This document shows positions 1 to 6,690 of a DNA stretch of 17,792 nucleotides, in pieces. The notes under the pieces were generated by a model. It was not told the origin of the DNA. It made no database searches and saw only the letters and a list, made by a program, of their open reading frames with translations. Position 1 is the stretch's first letter. Every line of letters starts with the position of its first letter. Made by a program: the position numbers and the translations under genes. This DNA comes from Nitrososphaerota archaeon (GTDB taxonomy: Archaea > Thermoproteota > Nitrososphaeria > Nitrososphaerales > Nitrosopumilaceae): NCBI GenBank assembly GCA_028867395.1, contig JAGWGO010000009.1, positions 1-17,792 on the forward strand, given 5' to 3'.

Positions 1-419
1 GGCTCAAACTCCATCTGCCTGCGGCTTGAACGTGGGTTTGCTATAGTTCCAATTAGGTTCTCAAGCACAGAAAGCAATTCGTCTAGCGTGACAGGATATG
101 TGGACTCGTGCCTGTATGGCATGTTGATTATCTCGATATCGACATCCTCTCTCTGGTTGAGCGGCCTTTTTTCCATGGCTGCCTTCTGAAGTGCAAATAT
201 GCTCTCTACCTTCATCCTGTGGATCATTGCAGATGAGAGTGCTGCGATGCCTGCCACCCTGAAGTCCTTCTTGTCTGATTGGTTTAGAATTGATATCAAC
301 AGTTCAAGTATGCGGGTAATGTCGATGCTCCATACATCTCTTTTTGATATGTCAAGAGGCGTAAAGAGAATGTTAACTGGAGGCTGCGCAAGCCCTGTGC
401 CGGTATCTTCCTCAGTCAA
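1..419 (-). CDS. scpA: Segregation and condensation protein A (ScpA), N-terminal part, cut by window edge
   Basis: Kleisin-family subunit that bridges SMC heads in chromosome condensation and segregation. About 139 residues are visible; the C-terminal part lies beyond base 1. The translation runs from a TTG (417-419) as MTEEDTGTGLAQPPVNILF, then has the kleisin-like stretch DVWSIDITRILELLISIL, then RVAGIAALSSAMIHRMKVES and RHESTYPVTLDELLSVLENL, which match my memory of thaumarchaeal ScpA proteins. An in-frame stop lies 24 nt upstream of the TTG, so the start cannot be much earlier, and no ATG is available in frame. A TATA-like box at 439-446 sits about 24 nt upstream, consistent with a leaderless TTG start. 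It is divergent from the response regulator gene. The family call rests on recalled similarity; scpB and smc would be expected nearby but are not in view. Confidence 0.8.
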   Translation of the reverse strand, partial: MTEEDTGTGLAQPPVNILFTPLDISKRDVWSIDITRILELLISILNQSDKKDFRVAGIAALSSAMIHRMKVESIFALQKAAMEKRPLNQREDVDIEIINMPYRHESTYPVTLDELLSVLENLIGTIANPRSSRRQMEFE

Positions 420-438
420 TAGGTAACATTCGATTTTT

Positions 439-446
439 CTTTATAA
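439..446 (-). promoter_or_regulatory. TATA-like box for scpA
   Basis: TTATAAAG on the minus strand, centred about 24 nt upstream of the TTG start at 419, which suggests a leaderless transcript. Confidence 0.45.
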
Positions 447-512
447 TATCTGTTTGATTTGCTCTTTTGGCTGCCCAAGTCAAGAATTTTACCATTTTTA
501 CAGACTCAAAAA

Positions 513-519
513 ATATAAT
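513..519 (+). promoter_or_regulatory. TATA-like box for the response regulator
   Basis: ATATAAT centred at 516, exactly 26 nt before the TTG at 542. This spacing is why I prefer 542 over the longer reading frame that opens at the TTG at 467. Confidence 0.5.
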
Positions 520-541
520 CTTGTACTGTATTACCTTTGTG

Positions 542-1285
542 TTGGACCAAGATCTTGAAAAGTTTGACCTTGCATGCACGTACATGAAAAACGATCAGAA
601 TGTCTCAGCTTACAACATTCTAATGACGCTTGCACAAAAAGAGATGAAAAAAGAGAACCTCAAGGCAGGTGTATATCTCCTTCTTGCGTCCGAATGCAAG
701 GTAAAGCAAGGCAAGGATAGCAAGGAAGAGTTTGACCTTGCAGCAAAGTACTATCTACGCATAGCAAAAAAGAACGATGTAAACTCGCCATATGCATACC
801 AGTGCGCAGCAAAGTGTTTTCTAAAGTCAGGTCAGGTGGAAGAAGCCATGAAGATATCAGAGCAATCCAAGAAATACGTCTCAAAGGTTGTTGAAGAGAA
901 AAGACCAATTGTTGTAGTAGATGACAGTCCTGCAATAACACTGAGGCTTTCGTCATATCTTGAGCAGCTTGGATACGACGACGTCAAGACTGCAAAAGAC
1001 GGAAAATCTGCACTGGATCTGATAACAAAGCTCATCAACGACTCGCAAAATCCTGTTGTGTTGCTTGACATGGAGATGCCTGACATAAAAGGAGATGCTG
1101 TTGCAAAAAAACTTCTCGAGAAAAAACCTGATCTATCAATCATACTCATAACTGCTAATGAAAAGAGCTACCCCGGGGTGAAAAAGACAATAGGGCTTGG
1201 CTCCACTGCGTTTATTCAAAAGCCATTTACAATAAATGATCTAAAAAACGCGCTTGATGTAACAGAGAACAACAGGATCAGCTGA
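542..1285 (+). CDS. Response regulator: helical (TPR-like) N-terminus plus CheY-type receiver domain
   Basis: A 247-residue two-component receiver protein without a DNA-binding or enzymatic output domain. Residues 1-120 are helical and cysteine-containing, with spaced helix pairs (around AYNILMTLAQKEMK, FDLAAKYYLRIAKK, YAYQCAAKCFLKSGQVEEAM) that resemble tetratricopeptide repeats. Residues about 122-235 are a receiver domain with acidic pair D127-D128, phosphoacceptor D176 in LLDMEMP, T204 and K227 in QKPF, all expected residues present. It is probably a phosphorylation-dependent protein-interaction module; its partner kinase is not obvious, since the only kinase in the window is broken. The start is TTG 542 (GTG 539 is an alternative), chosen from the TATA spacing; a longer frame from 467 would put the TATA box inside the gene. 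Its 3' end overlaps the convergent Lrp gene by 8 nt. Confidence 0.85.
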   Translation: MDQDLEKFDLACTYMKNDQNVSAYNILMTLAQKEMKKENLKAGVYLLLASECKVKQGKDSKEEFDLAAKYYLRIAKKNDVNSPYAYQCAAKCFLKSGQVEEAMKISEQSKKYVSKVVEEKRPIVVVDDSPAITLRLSSYLEQLGYDDVKTAKDGKSALDLITKLINDSQNPVVLLDMEMPDIKGDAVAKKLLEKKPDLSIILITANEKSYPGVKKTIGLGSTAFIQKPFTINDLKNALDVTENNRIS

Positions 1286-1784
1286 GAAGAACAAGCGACA
1301 TGTTCAAGCGGTTGACGTCCTTCATCTGAATGTTGCTTATCCTGTAATCTGAAATTTGGTCGGAGAACTTTTCGACAATTTTTGATGTCGGGTTTTTTTC
1401 TGTGCCGTCAAGACGCATCACGATCAACATATTCCAGTCGCCATCAAGTGTTGCAACAAAAAGATAGTTTGGAAATGTATTTGCAAAATCCCTTATCGCC
1501 TCGGCCTGTGTGTTAAGTGAACGCGCAATCTTTAGCTTCAAAAACAATGCCTCAAACCCCTCCGTAGCTGAAACTCCGCTTAGTACTGCCTTATATCCTT
1601 TTATGATTCCGCTTTTTTCAAGCCTCTCAATTCTTTTTCTAATAGTTCTGTCAGAGACATCTACGCCGGAATTTCTAAGTTCTGCCGCAATCTCCTTGGA
1701 TGGAGTCCTTGCGTTCTTGTTTAAAATTGCAATTACTTTTTGGTCTACTTCATCAAGTCCAGACCAGCCCGAATCTTCTGACAC
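1278..1784 (-). CDS. Lrp/AsnC-family transcriptional regulator
   Basis: A 168-residue regulator. Residues 11-62 form the AsnC winged helix-turn-helix (LDEVDQKVIAILNKNARTPS, then the recognition region SDRTIRKRIERLEKSGIIKGY). Residues about 78-150 form the RAM/ligand-binding fold, with the typical DGDWNMLIVMR strand. Such proteins bind DNA as dimers or octamers and respond to amino acids or related metabolites; the effector here cannot be read from sequence. The start is GTG at 1784. A weak TATA-like ATAAAAC (1813-1819, minus) lies about 32 nt upstream, implying a leader of a few bases. It is convergent with the response regulator and downstream of tRNA-Tyr on the same strand. The family is certain; the regulon is unknown. 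Confidence 0.9.
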   Translation of the reverse strand: MSEDSGWSGLDEVDQKVIAILNKNARTPSKEIAAELRNSGVDVSDRTIRKRIERLEKSGIIKGYKAVLSGVSATEGFEALFLKLKIARSLNTQAEAIRDFANTFPNYLFVATLDGDWNMLIVMRLDGTEKNPTSKIVEKFSDQISDYRISNIQMKDVNRLNMSLVLLS

Positions 1785-1826
1785 GGTATTATACTAAATC
1801 CAGTCTTTTTGAGTTTTATGATGAAA

Positions 1827-1949
1827 TGGTCCCACGCGCAGGATTTGAACTTGCGACACTCCGGTTTCTGTAAGCCTGATAGGCTGATGACGGTCAGCCG
1901 AGAGCCAACCACTACAGCCGGAAGCTCTACCAGGCTGAGCTAGCGTGGG
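1827..1949 (-). tRNA. tRNA-Tyr (anticodon GTA) with a 46-nt intron and encoded CCA
   Basis: The 5' acceptor strand CCCACGC (1943-1949) pairs with GCGTGGG (1831-1837), followed by discriminator A and CCA (1827-1829). D-arm GCTC/GAGC and anticodon stem TCCGG/CCGGA are perfect. The anticodon loop reads C32 T33 G34 T35 A36, giving GTA for tyrosine; the C1-G72 pair is the archaeal tRNA-Tyr identity element. Spliced length is 77 nt. CTGT of the anticodon loop pairs with ACAG at the intron 3' end, and the AAA before the 3' stem is a 3-nt bulge, as in the bulge-helix-bulge substrate of the archaeal splicing endonuclease at position 37/38. The T stem GCAAG/CCTGC contains one A-C mismatch (52-62). Confidence 0.93.
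1866..1911 (-). other. tRNA-Tyr intron (position 37/38)
   Basis: 46 nt inferred from the bulge-helix-bulge pairing between the anticodon loop and the intron 3' end. The intron holds a perfect 6-bp hairpin, GGCTGA/TCAGCC (1894-1899 with 1882-1887), with a 6-nt loop. The exact cut sites could be off by a base. Confidence 0.75.
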
Positions 1950-1973
1950 ACTGATTTTCATCCAGATTGTTCG

Positions 1974-1983
1974 TATTAAATAA
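1974..1983 (-). promoter_or_regulatory. TATA-like box for tRNA-Tyr
   Basis: TTATTTAATA on the minus strand, centred about 28 nt upstream of the first tRNA base. Confidence 0.45.
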
Positions 1984-2058
1984 TTATCGCTGGGAAAAAG
2001 GCCTGCATATTTTCCAAAATTTGAAACAAATAGGCAAGATCGATGGTAGACCAAACTA

Positions 2059-2066
2059 CATATAAG
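2059..2066 (+). promoter_or_regulatory. TATA-like box for the gene at 2089
   Basis: CATATAAG centred 26 nt before the GTG at 2089. Confidence 0.5.
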
Positions 2067-2088
2067 AAAGCAGATTGATCCCGATCAC

Positions 2089-2700
2089 GTGTCTGGGTCC
2101 GGGGTTGCTGAGGGAGGATACGTATGTGCGCCATATTTGCACAACGAATCGTCTCAGAAATTGAGGGAATCCCTGGAAAAGTCAGAAGACGTAGAGGGAA
2201 TGTACTTTGCAACTGCGACTTTTTCAGAAGATGGAAACGCATACTTTCCTTCGCACACAAACACGTATCTTCTTGCAAGGTTCAAGAACCAACATCTTGC
2301 GATGGAAAATGTAAAAAAGTTCCAGCAGGACAAGCCTTCATTTGTCTTTTCAAGGTACGAAGAATTTTTTGAGAGGTTTAGCGACCACAAACTCAACCTA
2401 ATCTCCGTATATTATCTGGACTATGGTCACTCGGAATCTGATCTTTATGATCTTGCAATGATTGTTGCAAAACGCAGCAGAGTGAGGAGAGCAGAGTGTG
2501 GAACCTTGCACATGTCATCTACTGAGACTCCCAAGTTTACTTTTCCATACAATGAAAACTTGGTTGTCTTTGAAGTGTCAAGCGACAACACTCACCAGAG
2601 CGACAACAAGTATTGCGAAAAGACAAGGAGAGAAGTTGCAAGAAAAGGGATCAGGCTCACCAATCTGATGAACCTCTCCGTAATCGAAAAAATAAAATAG
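2089..2700 (+). CDS. Protein of unknown function, 203 aa
   Basis: I do not recognise this protein. It begins at a GTG placed exactly 26 nt from a TATA-like box, so it is likely leaderless. There is no signal peptide or membrane segment. It looks like a soluble alpha/beta protein: strands such as NTYLLARF, LNLISVYYLDY and NLVVFEVSS alternate with helices rich in charged residues (AMENVKKFQQD, RYEEFFERF, SDLYDLAMIVAKRSRVRRAE). A C-terminal basic helix, EKTRREVARKGIRL, follows. It has only three cysteines, none in a metal-binding arrangement. It ends 35 nt before aIF5A, which has its own TATA box, so the two need not be co-transcribed. The codon use and frame look like a real gene; the function is open. 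Confidence 0.75.
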   Translation: MSGSGVAEGGYVCAPYLHNESSQKLRESLEKSEDVEGMYFATATFSEDGNAYFPSHTNTYLLARFKNQHLAMENVKKFQQDKPSFVFSRYEEFFERFSDHKLNLISVYYLDYGHSESDLYDLAMIVAKRSRVRRAECGTLHMSSTETPKFTFPYNENLVVFEVSSDNTHQSDNKYCEKTRREVARKGIRLTNLMNLSVIEKIK

Positions 2701-2705
2701 AAAAG

Positions 2706-2713
2706 TTATATAC
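2706..2713 (+). promoter_or_regulatory. TATA-like box for aIF5A
   Basis: TTATATAC centred 26 nt before the ATG at 2736. Confidence 0.5.
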
Positions 2714-2735
2714 TCTGCTAAATTCTGTCTGTGTG

Positions 2736-3143
2736 ATGAGCAAGCCATCCGAACTCGGTTCTCTTAAAATTGGATCATACATCTTGCTCCCAGTTGACAG
2801 CCCAAACCAAGAGCCTTGCAAGATTGTAGAATATGATACAAGCAAACCGGGAAAGCACGGAGCTGCAAAGGCAAGGATTGTTGCTGTCGGCATATTTGAC
2901 AAGAAAAAATACCCGCACGTCTCACCAGTTTCCGCGCAGGTCCAGGTTCCTCTGATTGACAAAAGAATAGGTTCTGTGATATCAAAGACAGAATCAATAG
3001 TACAGGTGATGGACTCTGAGTCCTTTGAGGTCTTTGACGTATCTCAGATAGAAGATGAGGTAAAGGACAAGATTTCCCAAGGCCAAGACGTCGAGTACTG
3101 GAAGGTAATGGATAGAACTATTATAGTCCGAATCAAGAGCTAG
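2736..3143 (+). CDS. eif5a: Translation initiation factor 5A (aIF5A)
   Basis: A 135-residue archaeal homologue of eIF5A/EF-P, which binds the ribosome and relieves stalling at difficult peptide bonds. The N-terminal SH3-like domain carries the modification loop TSKPGKHGAAKARI, in which K40 is the expected deoxyhypusine/hypusine lysine. The C-terminal OB fold follows (about residues 70-135: SIVQVMDSESFEVFDV, EVEYW-type end and RTIIVRIKS). The ATG at 2736 is chosen over an upstream reading frame beginning at 2613 because it lies 26 nt from a TATA-like box and starts MSKPSELGSLKIGSYI, the normal family start. The 3' end carries a possible internal promoter for the C/D box RNA. No deoxyhypusine synthase gene is in the window. 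Confidence 0.95.
   Translation: MSKPSELGSLKIGSYILLPVDSPNQEPCKIVEYDTSKPGKHGAAKARIVAVGIFDKKKYPHVSPVSAQVQVPLIDKRIGSVISKTESIVQVMDSESFEVFDVSQIEDEVKDKISQGQDVEYWKVMDRTIIVRIKS
3118..3126 (+). promoter_or_regulatory. Possible promoter of the C/D box RNA, inside the aIF5A 3' end
   Basis: CTATTATAG centred about 26 nt upstream of base 3148, where the terminal stem of the guide RNA begins. It lies within the last codons of aIF5A, so processing from the aIF5A mRNA is an alternative. Confidence 0.35.
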
Positions 3144-3147
3144 ATTC

Positions 3148-3214
3148 GGATGCTGATGATGACGAGAAAAGCCAACTGACCTTATGATGACGGTTATGAG
3201 TGCGTGAGGCATCC
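3148..3214 (+). ncRNA. C/D box guide RNA (2'-O-methylation guide, sR type)
   Basis: A complete archaeal C/D box layout is visible. Box C is ATGATGA (3156-3162); a 13-nt guide (3163-3175) leads to box D' CTGA (3176-3179); a 4-nt spacer precedes box C' ATGATGA (3184-3190); a second 13-nt guide (3191-3203) leads to a D-like box GTGA (3204-3207). The ends close with a 6-bp stem, GGATGC (3148-3153) with GCATCC (3209-3214). Equal 13-nt guides and a short D'-C' spacer are as expected for archaeal sRNPs with L7Ae, Nop5 and fibrillarin. By the fifth-nucleotide rule, guide 1 would target a C in TTGGCTTTTCTCG and guide 2 a U in GCACTCATAACCG (DNA letters). I cannot assign the target RNAs. The D box departs from CTGA at its first base. 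Confidence 0.82.
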
Positions 3215-3238
3215 AAGGCTTTCTCTTATACGAATAAG

Positions 3239-3244
3239 TTATAC
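3239..3244 (+). promoter_or_regulatory. TATA-like box for the miniprotein-dph6-srp54 operon
   Basis: TTATAC centred about 26 nt before the GTG at 3268. Confidence 0.4.
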
Positions 3245-3267
3245 GCGATGATTTTCATATATCACAT

Positions 3268-3381
3268 GTGAAAGGTCTATGCCACGTGTGCCTTGCATCA
3301 AACGTGGAGGTTACCCTAAAGGACCATCTTGCACTCTGCAGCACCTGCCTCAATAATGTAGACAATCTGGAAAAAAATTAA
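3268..3381 (+). CDS. 37-residue four-cysteine miniprotein (putative zinc-binding)
   Basis: A short frame from GTG encodes MKGLCHVCLASN followed by VEVTLKDHLALCSTCLNNV and a charged end. Two CxxC knuckles (C5/C8 and C24/C27), 15 residues apart, form a classic zinc-ribbon ligand set. Evidence that it is real: a TATA-like box lies 26 nt upstream of the GTG, and its TAA (3379-3381) is directly followed by the TTG start of dph6 (3382), so it would be the first gene of a miniprotein-dph6-srp54 operon. Nothing in it names a reaction. It could be a translation- or ribosome-associated zinc peptide, given its neighbours, but that is inference. It is short enough for ordinary gene callers to miss. Confidence 0.65.
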   Translation: MKGLCHVCLASNVEVTLKDHLALCSTCLNNVDNLEKN

Positions 3382-4101
3382 TTGAAAAACATATCCTCAA
3401 CTGATTACAAATTGAAACTTGCATCACTTTTTTCTGGAGGAAAGGACAGCACATATGCTATATTCAAGTCCAAATCCATGGGACATGAAATATCATGCCT
3501 TGTTACGATATTTCCAAGATCAGAGGAGAGCCACCTCCTGCACCATCCAAATATAGAGATGACAAGACTTCAGGCAAGACTTGTCGGCGTTCCTCAAATA
3601 ATGGTCAAGGTAGACTCGGACGACATTCGAGTCGAGGTGGCCGAGCTCAAAAAGGCGCTAGAATCGGCAAAGAAACAGTTTGGGATAGAGGGGGTTGTAC
3701 ACGGAGGCATACGAAGTGTCTTTCAAAAGAAACATTTTGAGAAGATCTGCTCTGATCTTGGACTTGCAGTAATCTCGCCGCTGTGGAACGTTGACGAGGC
3801 AAGCTATCTGCGAGAGCTTGTCAGCTCAGGTTTTCATTTTATTATGACAAGTGTTACGGCCGAGGGTCTTGACGGGTCATGGCTTGGAAGGGAGATATCA
3901 CTTGATGATGTTGAGAAACTGATTGCAATCTCCTCAAAGTCTGGATTCCATCCATCATTTGAAGGAGGAGAGGCCGAGACATTTGTTACAGAATGCCCTC
4001 TCTTTTCTGGAACCATAAAGATAACAAAATCTCTCAAGTCATGGGACGGGTACCGAGGAAGGTTTGAAATAACCGAAGCGGTCTTGGAAGAGCAATGCTA
4101 G
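3382..4101 (+). CDS. dph6: Diphthine--ammonia ligase (Dph6-type ATP pyrophosphatase)
   Basis: A 239-residue adenine-nucleotide alpha-hydrolase-like enzyme. It catalyses the last step of diphthamide synthesis on elongation factor 2: ATP-dependent amidation of diphthine. The PP-loop SGGKDS is at residues 18-23, preceded by a hydrophobic strand (KLASLF). Family landmarks follow: LLHHPN, the VHGGIRSVFQKKHFEKICSDLGL segment split around residues 107-128, SPLWN, and the C-terminal EGGEAETFVTECPLF. Length is typical for the archaeal single-domain form. The TTG start abuts the stop of the miniprotein (TAATTG), and the 3' end overlaps srp54 by 7 nt, so translation is probably coupled. A later TTG before KLASLF is possible but would remove little. 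Confidence 0.88.
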   Translation: MKNISSTDYKLKLASLFSGGKDSTYAIFKSKSMGHEISCLVTIFPRSEESHLLHHPNIEMTRLQARLVGVPQIMVKVDSDDIRVEVAELKKALESAKKQFGIEGVVHGGIRSVFQKKHFEKICSDLGLAVISPLWNVDEASYLRELVSSGFHFIMTSVTAEGLDGSWLGREISLDDVEKLIAISSKSGFHPSFEGGEAETFVTECPLFSGTIKITKSLKSWDGYRGRFEITEAVLEEQC

Positions 4102-5420
4102 ACAGTCTCAAGACAGGGCTTAGGGCCGCACTAAAAAAAATAGTAAACTCTTCTGCAATAGACGAAGCTCTCATCAAGGAACTTTCAAAAGACATACAGC
4201 GGGCACTTCTGCAGTCTGATGTCAACGTAAAACTTGTCTTTCAAATTACAAAAAACCTGGAGGAGCGCTCACTGAAGGAGACTCCGCCCCCTGGACTCTC
4301 AAGAAAGGATCACATTGTCAAGATATTGTACGACGAGCTCTCAAAACTTTTAGGAACTGAGAACGAGTACACTTTCAAGCCGGGAAAGATGAACCGCGTC
4401 CTGATGCTTGGAATTCAGGGAAGCGGAAAGACAACAATTACCTCCAAGCTTGCAAAGTATCTGACAAAGCAAGGATATCGAGTATGTGTAGTAGGTGCAG
4501 ACACGTACAGGCCAGGCGCTCTTACGCAACTCAAGACAATGTGTGACAAGGCAAACGTCGAGGTGTATGGAGAGGAGGGAAAAAAGGACTCGCCTGAAAT
4601 TGTAAAAAATGGGTTGAAACACTTTGAGGGCAAAAATTTTGATATTGTATTAATCGATACTGCGGGACGACACAAGGAAGAAAAAGATCTGCTCGACGAG
4701 ATGGTTAGAATCAGCAAGGTTGCAGACCCTGACCTTGCGTTGCTTGTAATTGACGGTACCATAGGTCAGCAGTGCTACAATCAGGCAGAGGCGTTTCACA
4801 AGACAGTCCCGGTTGGCGGTATAATCATAACAAAACTTGATTCTAGCGCAAAGGGAGGAGGTGCACTTGCCGCAGCTGCTGCAACTGGTGCAAGAATCAT
4901 GTACATAGGAACGGGAGAGAGAATTGACGACCTAGAAAAGTTTTCTCCAACTAGGTTTGTGGGAAGGCTGCTTGGCATGGGAGACATTCAGGCTCTGCTT
5001 GACATGGCAAAGAGGCTTGAGACTGAAGGAAACGAGGAGAGGCTCAAGAGAATATCTCATGGAAAGATGAACATGGAGGACTTTTACTTTCAAATCGAAG
5101 AGGCCACCAAGGCAGGAGGTCTTCGAAGCATAATGGAAAACATGCCGGGATTTTCCGGAATGGTAAAAGAGGACCAGCTAGATGCGCAAGAGCAGCGCAT
5201 GGAGAAATGGAGATATGTCATCCAGTCCATGACAAAGGAGGAAAAGGCCGACCCTGATCTGATAAACGCATCGAGAGTGAAGAGAATTGCGCGAGGCTCG
5301 GGCTGGCCAGAACACGAAGTAAAGGAACTCCTGAAGGCATACAAGAACTCTAAGACAATGATGAAGGCATCCAAGGGACGTCAGATGCAAGGAATGCTGC
5401 GCAAGATGGGCCTTGGGTAG
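4095..5420 (+). CDS. srp54: Signal recognition particle protein Srp54 (Ffh)
   Basis: A 441-residue SRP GTPase that binds 7S RNA and signal sequences and delivers ribosomes to FtsY at the membrane. The N domain is residues 1-90. The G domain has G1 GIQGSGKTT (107-115), the insertion-region motif DTYRPGAL, G3 DTAGR (188-192), G4 TKLD (246-249) and GTGERIDDLEKF. The M domain starts after GMGDIQALLD and ends with the RNA-binding motif RVKRIARGSGWPEHEVKELL and a methionine-rich tail (MMKASKGRQMQGMLRKMG). All key residues are present and the length is normal. The ATG overlaps the dph6 stop (ATGCTAG), with a purine-rich GGAAG 5 nt upstream. It is the last gene of the apparent operon from 3268. Confidence 0.96.
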   Translation: MLDSLKTGLRAALKKIVNSSAIDEALIKELSKDIQRALLQSDVNVKLVFQITKNLEERSLKETPPPGLSRKDHIVKILYDELSKLLGTENEYTFKPGKMNRVLMLGIQGSGKTTITSKLAKYLTKQGYRVCVVGADTYRPGALTQLKTMCDKANVEVYGEEGKKDSPEIVKNGLKHFEGKNFDIVLIDTAGRHKEEKDLLDEMVRISKVADPDLALLVIDGTIGQQCYNQAEAFHKTVPVGGIIITKLDSSAKGGGALAAAAATGARIMYIGTGERIDDLEKFSPTRFVGRLLGMGDIQALLDMAKRLETEGNEERLKRISHGKMNMEDFYFQIEEATKAGGLRSIMENMPGFSGMVKEDQLDAQEQRMEKWRYVIQSMTKEEKADPDLINASRVKRIARGSGWPEHEVKELLKAYKNSKTMMKASKGRQMQGMLRKMGLG

Positions 5421-5490
5421 GAAAAAGTAAATTTTCTAGGAACTGTTTTCTCTTTGAGCGCTTTTTGAGAACACGATCTCCAGGACAGAG

Positions 5491-6614
5491 TTGTTGACGG
5501 TGATAAATGACTCGCAGCGCTCAACTGAGATTATTGCAACCTTGGCAAACTCGGCAAAGTATGAGGTACTGCTGCTACTTACCCAGAGCAAATCTATGGT
5601 AAGACTGTACAAGCTTGGCATATTTGATAAATTATTTGAAGCGTCGAAAGGAAACATCAAGATTCGAATAATCTGTCCAATCAACAGCGAAAACGACGAT
5701 CTTATCAAGTATCTTCACACAAACTATCCGCGCATCAACATACTAAACGGCACAGAAGGCGAGATTGGACTGATTATAGTTGACAATTCTAAGTTTTTCA
5801 TCTACGAAGAGAGGAGATGGTAAAGGAATTTTCAAAGACACTAGGGTTTGGCCTGTTTTCAAACAACATATCGCTTATCGAATCAATAAGGCTGTTCTTT
5901 GAACTGCTTTGGAAGTCAGACGAACTAAACAAGAAACTAAAAGATCATGAAAGGCTGCAAGCAGAGTTTATCAATATATCTAGCCATGAGATAAAGACTC
6001 CAATCCAGGCAATCCTTACTTATTCAGAACTGATGCAGTCAGAGCCTGAAAAAAACCAGACAAACGTAGACGCAATACAGCGAAACGCGCTGAGGCTCAA
6101 GCTGTTGTCAAACAACCTGCTTGACATGATCAGGATTCAAAGTAAGACCCTGATGATACGAAAGAAGAGGTTTGACCTGACTTACCTTGTTTCATCTATA
6201 GTGGACGACTTGGTATCAGATCAAGAACATGCCACCAGATACTTGTGTTGAGATATTATTTTCAGATCCGGGCCAGATCTTTGTAGAGGCAGACAAGGAG
6301 AGAGTGACCCAGATAGTCACAAACCTGATTCACAATGCGCTGAAATTTACTCGGGATGGAACCATAACTGTTGCGCTAAAGAAGGGAAAGGACGAGGTGA
6401 CAGTATCCATCAAAGATACCGGCATGGAAATTGACCCAGATATAATGTCAGCCTTTTTACCAAGTTTGCAACAAAGCATCACAGCGGAACAGGCGTAGGG
6501 CTCTACATTTCAAAGAACATAGTCGAGGCACATGGGGGAAAGATTTGGGGCAGGAACAACTCAAATGGTACCGGTGCCACCTTTGCATTTACGCTGCCTG
6601 CAGCAAAAGAGTGA
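5491..6614 (+). pseudogene. Histidine kinase pseudogene (three frameshifts, damaged G1 box)
   Basis: A thaumarchaeal-type soluble sensor histidine kinase spread over three frames. Segment 1 (5491-about 5820) is the N-terminal sensor-like domain, ending at a stop at 5821-5823. Segment 2 (5817-6251) has the dimerisation and H box EFINISSHEIKTPIQ, with the histidine codon at 5985. Segment 3 (6229-6498) has the N box (TNLIHNALKFT). The last segment, in the frame of 6453-6614, has LFTKFATKHHSGTGVGLYIS and VEAHGGKIWGRNNSNGTGAT, ending at TGA 6612-6614. Frame breaks fall near 5790-5820, 6200-6232 and 6451-6460. The G1 box reads DTGMEID: the second glycine is Glu (codon 6427), one transition away from GGA. 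Flanking genes are intact, so real decay is more likely than sequencing error. The upstream in-frame stop at 5455-5457 limits the start; TTG 5491 is a guess. Confidence 0.85.
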
Positions 6615-6661
6615 GATACCTTTCTTCTCTATAGAGCAAGTGATCTTTTGGCATAAAGCGT

Positions 6662-6669
6662 TTTAAAAT
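6662..6669 (+). promoter_or_regulatory. TATA-like box for the J-domain/ferredoxin gene
   Basis: TTTAAAAT centred 26 nt before the ATG at 6691. This places the transcription start at 6691, not at the ATG at 6673, which would lie inside the promoter. A 10-bp palindrome, CTCTATAGAG (6627-6636), lies 25 nt further upstream and could be an operator. Confidence 0.5.
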
Positions 6670-6690
6670 AGCATGACGAAGTATATTCTA

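Noticed and set aside
199..426. 75-codon plus-strand frame near the left edge
   Set aside because: Antisense shadow of scpA, whose minus-strand translation matches a known family.
467..541. Longer start for the response regulator at TTG 467
   Set aside because: The TATA-like box at 513-519 would be inside the gene, and the extra residues look like translated intergenic sequence.
1866..1911. C/D box RNA hidden in the tRNA intron (TGATGA is visible)
   Set aside because: TGATGA is on the strand opposite to the tRNA, and box D elements are not in the right order on either strand.
5491..6614. Programmed frameshifting or three separate kinase-fragment genes
   Set aside because: Three shifts at different, non-slippery places plus a damaged G1 box fit decay better than regulated recoding.
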